The translations under genes and the position numbers were made by a program. A model generated the notes under the pieces. It was not told where the DNA came from. It worked only from the letters and a program-made list of their open reading frames with translations, and made no database searches. Source: an uncultured Chromatiaceae bacterium (lineage in GTDB: Bacteria > Pseudomonadota > Gammaproteobacteria > DRLM01). From it: DNA of 32,000 nucleotides. Shown in pieces: positions 30,662 through 32,000 of the stretch (within the stretch, counting starts at the first letter, position 1; each line of letters starts with the position of its first letter). The stretch spans positions 1 to 32,000 of the forward strand of contig CALZJG010000053.1 of NCBI GenBank assembly GCA_945787555.1, given 5' to 3'.

Positions 30662-31861
30662 ATGACGGCGATGGCCGAGGCGCTGGAAATCATCAAAAGG
30701 GGGGTGGAGGAGGTCCTCGTCGAGTCCGAGTTGTCGGAAAAACTCAAGACGGGTCGCCCCCTGCGCGTCAAGGCGGGCTTCGATCCTACCGCGCCCGATC
30801 TCCATCTCGGGCATACCGTGCTGCTCACTAAGTTGCGCCAATTCCAGGACTTGGGGCACGAGGTGATCTTTCTGATCGGAGATTTCACCGGGATGATCGG
30901 CGATCCCACCGGCAAGAGCGCCACTCGCCCACCGCTGACGCGTGATCAAGTCATTGAGAATGCCCGCACCTACGAGACCCAGATCTACAAGATCCTGGCC
31001 CCCGAGCAGACCTTGGTGATGTTCAACTCCAGTTGGATGGGCGATATGCGGGCCGGCGACATGATCCAGTTGGCGGCCAAGCACACCGTGGCGCGCATGC
31101 TCGAGCGCGACGATTTCCACAAGCGCTATCACGGCGGGCAGCCCATCGCTATCCATGAATTTCTCTACCCCTTGATTCAGGGGTACGACTCGGTTGCTTT
31201 GCGTGCCGATGTGGAATTGGGGGGAACCGATCAGAAATTCAATATGTTAGTGGGGCGCGAGTTGCAAAAGCACTACGGGCAGCCGACCCAAGTGGTGCTG
31301 ACCATGCCCATCCTCGAAGGCTTGGACGGCGCGCAGAAAATGTCCAAGTCATTGGGTAACTACGTTGGCATCAACGAGCCGCCGGGCGAAATGTTTGGCA
31401 AGCTAATGTCTATCAGTGATGAATTGATGTGGCGCTATTTCGACTTATTAAGTTCCGAAACACTCGCCACACTCGCCGCCTGGCGTCGCGAAGTGGCCGC
31501 GGGCGCCAATCCGCGCGACATCAAATTCCGCTTGGCCGGGGAAATCGTCGCACGCTTTCATGGCGCGGCAGCGGCGCGGGGTGCCCAAGAAGAGTTTATC
31601 GCCCGGTTTCAGAAAGGGGTACTGCCCGACGACATGCCGGAAGTCCGGCTTACCGCTACCGGGGCGGGCTATCCGATTGCCAACCTGCTCAAGGATGCCG
31701 GGCTGACGGCGAGCACTTCGGAGTCGCTGCGCATGGTCCAGCAAGGCGCGGTGCGCATTGATGGCGAGCGGGTGGCGGACAAGAGCATGGAAATCGCTAG
31801 AGGGACGGCGCATGTGTACCAGGTCGGCAAGCGGCGTTACGCCCGTGTAACCCTGGTGTGA
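30662..31861 (+). CDS. tyrS: tyrosyl-tRNA synthetase (TyrZ-type, KMSKS)
   Basis: A 399-residue class I synthetase charging tRNA-Tyr. The HIGH motif is HLGHT (48-52), the second signature is KMSKS (226-230), the tyrosine-binding PLIQGYDS and GGTDQKFN segments are intact, and an S4 RNA-binding domain ends the protein (about 335-399). KMSKS, rather than the KFGKT of E. coli TyrS, places it in the TyrZ subfamily that pseudomonads also use at this location. The ATG has GGAGGAG six bases upstream. It is divergent from the response regulator gene and lies directly upstream of what appear to be rRNA operon promoters. Confidence 0.96.
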   Translation: MTAMAEALEIIKRGVEEVLVESELSEKLKTGRPLRVKAGFDPTAPDLHLGHTVLLTKLRQFQDLGHEVIFLIGDFTGMIGDPTGKSATRPPLTRDQVIENARTYETQIYKILAPEQTLVMFNSSWMGDMRAGDMIQLAAKHTVARMLERDDFHKRYHGGQPIAIHEFLYPLIQGYDSVALRADVELGGTDQKFNMLVGRELQKHYGQPTQVVLTMPILEGLDGAQKMSKSLGNYVGINEPPGEMFGKLMSISDELMWRYFDLLSSETLATLAAWRREVAAGANPRDIKFRLAGEIVARFHGAAAARGAQEEFIARFQKGVLPDDMPEVRLTATGAGYPIANLLKDAGLTASTSESLRMVQQGAVRIDGERVADKSMEIARGTAHVYQVGKRRYARVTLV

Positions 31862-31867
31862 ATAGAT

Positions 31868-31895
31868 CCCGAAAAAAGGTGTTGACGCTTTCGGG
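31868..31895. repeat. 7-base inverted repeat around the P1 -35 element
   Basis: CCCGAAA at 31868-31874 and TTTCGGG at 31889-31895 flank the TTGACG hexamer, with a 14-base loop. It may act as an operator or as part of the tyrS mRNA end; no T-tract follows. Confidence 0.45.
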
Positions 31896-31909
31896 TGGCC
31901 GCGTATACT
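31882..31909 (+). promoter_or_regulatory. strong promoter P1, rRNA-operon type
   Basis: TTGACG (31882-31887), a 16-base spacer and TATACT (31904-31909), followed by a GC-rich discriminator GCGCGCC and preceded by an A-rich tract (31872-31877) like an UP element. This combination is typical of growth-rate- and ppGpp-controlled stable-RNA promoters. No gene follows within the window; a leader with a hairpin at 31928-31955 does. Confidence 0.8.
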
Positions 31910-31927
31910 GCGCGCCTCATCGCTGCT

Positions 31928-31955
31928 GCTGCGGTGCTGCGAAAAGCGCCGCAGC
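31928..31955 (+). other. leader hairpin downstream of P1
   Basis: GCTGCGGTGCT (31928-31938) pairs with AGCGCCGCAGC (31945-31955) with one G-T pair and a six-base loop. It lies between P1 and P2 and has no T-tract, so it is not an intrinsic terminator. Confidence 0.5.
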
Positions 31956-31974
31956 GATAGCGAGAATAAAGATG

Positions 31975-32000
31975 TTGACGATGAAAACGAGGTCGGTATA
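31975..32000 (+). promoter_or_regulatory. second tandem promoter P2 (cut by the window end)
   Basis: A second TTGACG at 31975-31980 is followed 16 bases later by TATA at 31997-32000, where the window ends. The identical -35 and spacing to P1 suggest tandem rRNA promoters. Confidence 0.6.

Noticed and set aside
31862-32000. tRNA or start of 16S rRNA within the window
   Set aside because: No cloverleaf or conserved 16S 5' end is visible; only promoter and leader sequence is present.

Overview
The window is GC-rich chromosomal DNA of a gammaproteobacterium, probably a respiring, cytochrome-rich lineage near the purple-sulfur or Ectothiorhodospira type. This is inferred from gene content and order. 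The order argC - DUF6776 gene - bactofilin - erpA - anmK - M23 peptidase - tyrS - rRNA promoters matches a backbone known from pseudomonads and relatives. No phage, insertion sequence, CRISPR or tRNA gene was seen. Coding density is high, and many genes are joined by ATGA, GTGA or TGATG overlaps.

Layout. (1) 1-3218, minus strand: a Bat-type operon of MoxR ATPase, DUF58, DUF4381 and a VWA protein cut by the window edge. (2) 3376-4188: an exported protein with a formylglycine-generating-enzyme fold that lacks the catalytic cysteines. (3) 4270-11346: a complete ccmABCDEFGHI operon for cytochrome c maturation, with a good extended -10 promoter. (4) 11394-14725, same strand: a TlpA-like thioredoxin lipoprotein, a small monoheme cytochrome and two paralogous seven-bladed propeller proteins. 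(5) 14950-17451: a membrane GGDEF-EAL protein whose periplasmic sensor carries a CxxCH heme motif. (6) 17438-19365, minus strand: an NHL-propeller lipoprotein and a pentaheme cytochrome. (7) 19529-21471: two consecutive triheme reading frames that become one 647-residue hexaheme protein if translation or transcription slips at an A9 run. (8) 21472-21853: a non-coding stretch with degenerate tandem repeats. (9) 21854-25805: argC, DUF6776 gene, bactofilin, erpA with its terminator, and citrate synthase. (10) 25821-30492, minus strand: anmK with an M23 peptidase, then a response regulator - CheC - GGDEF cassette. (11) 30662-32000: tyrS and what look like tandem rRNA promoters, the second cut by the window end.

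The Ccm machinery attaches heme to CxxCH proteins, and thirteen CxxCH motifs lie in the 9.5 kb just downstream of it. That neighbourhood (11.4-21.5 kb) holds reductant handling, cytochromes, three beta-propeller proteins and a putative heme-sensing c-di-GMP enzyme. It is the best candidate here for an undescribed system, perhaps periplasmic or cell-surface electron transfer with c-di-GMP output. The function is inferred; no catalytic subunit or porin is visible in the window.
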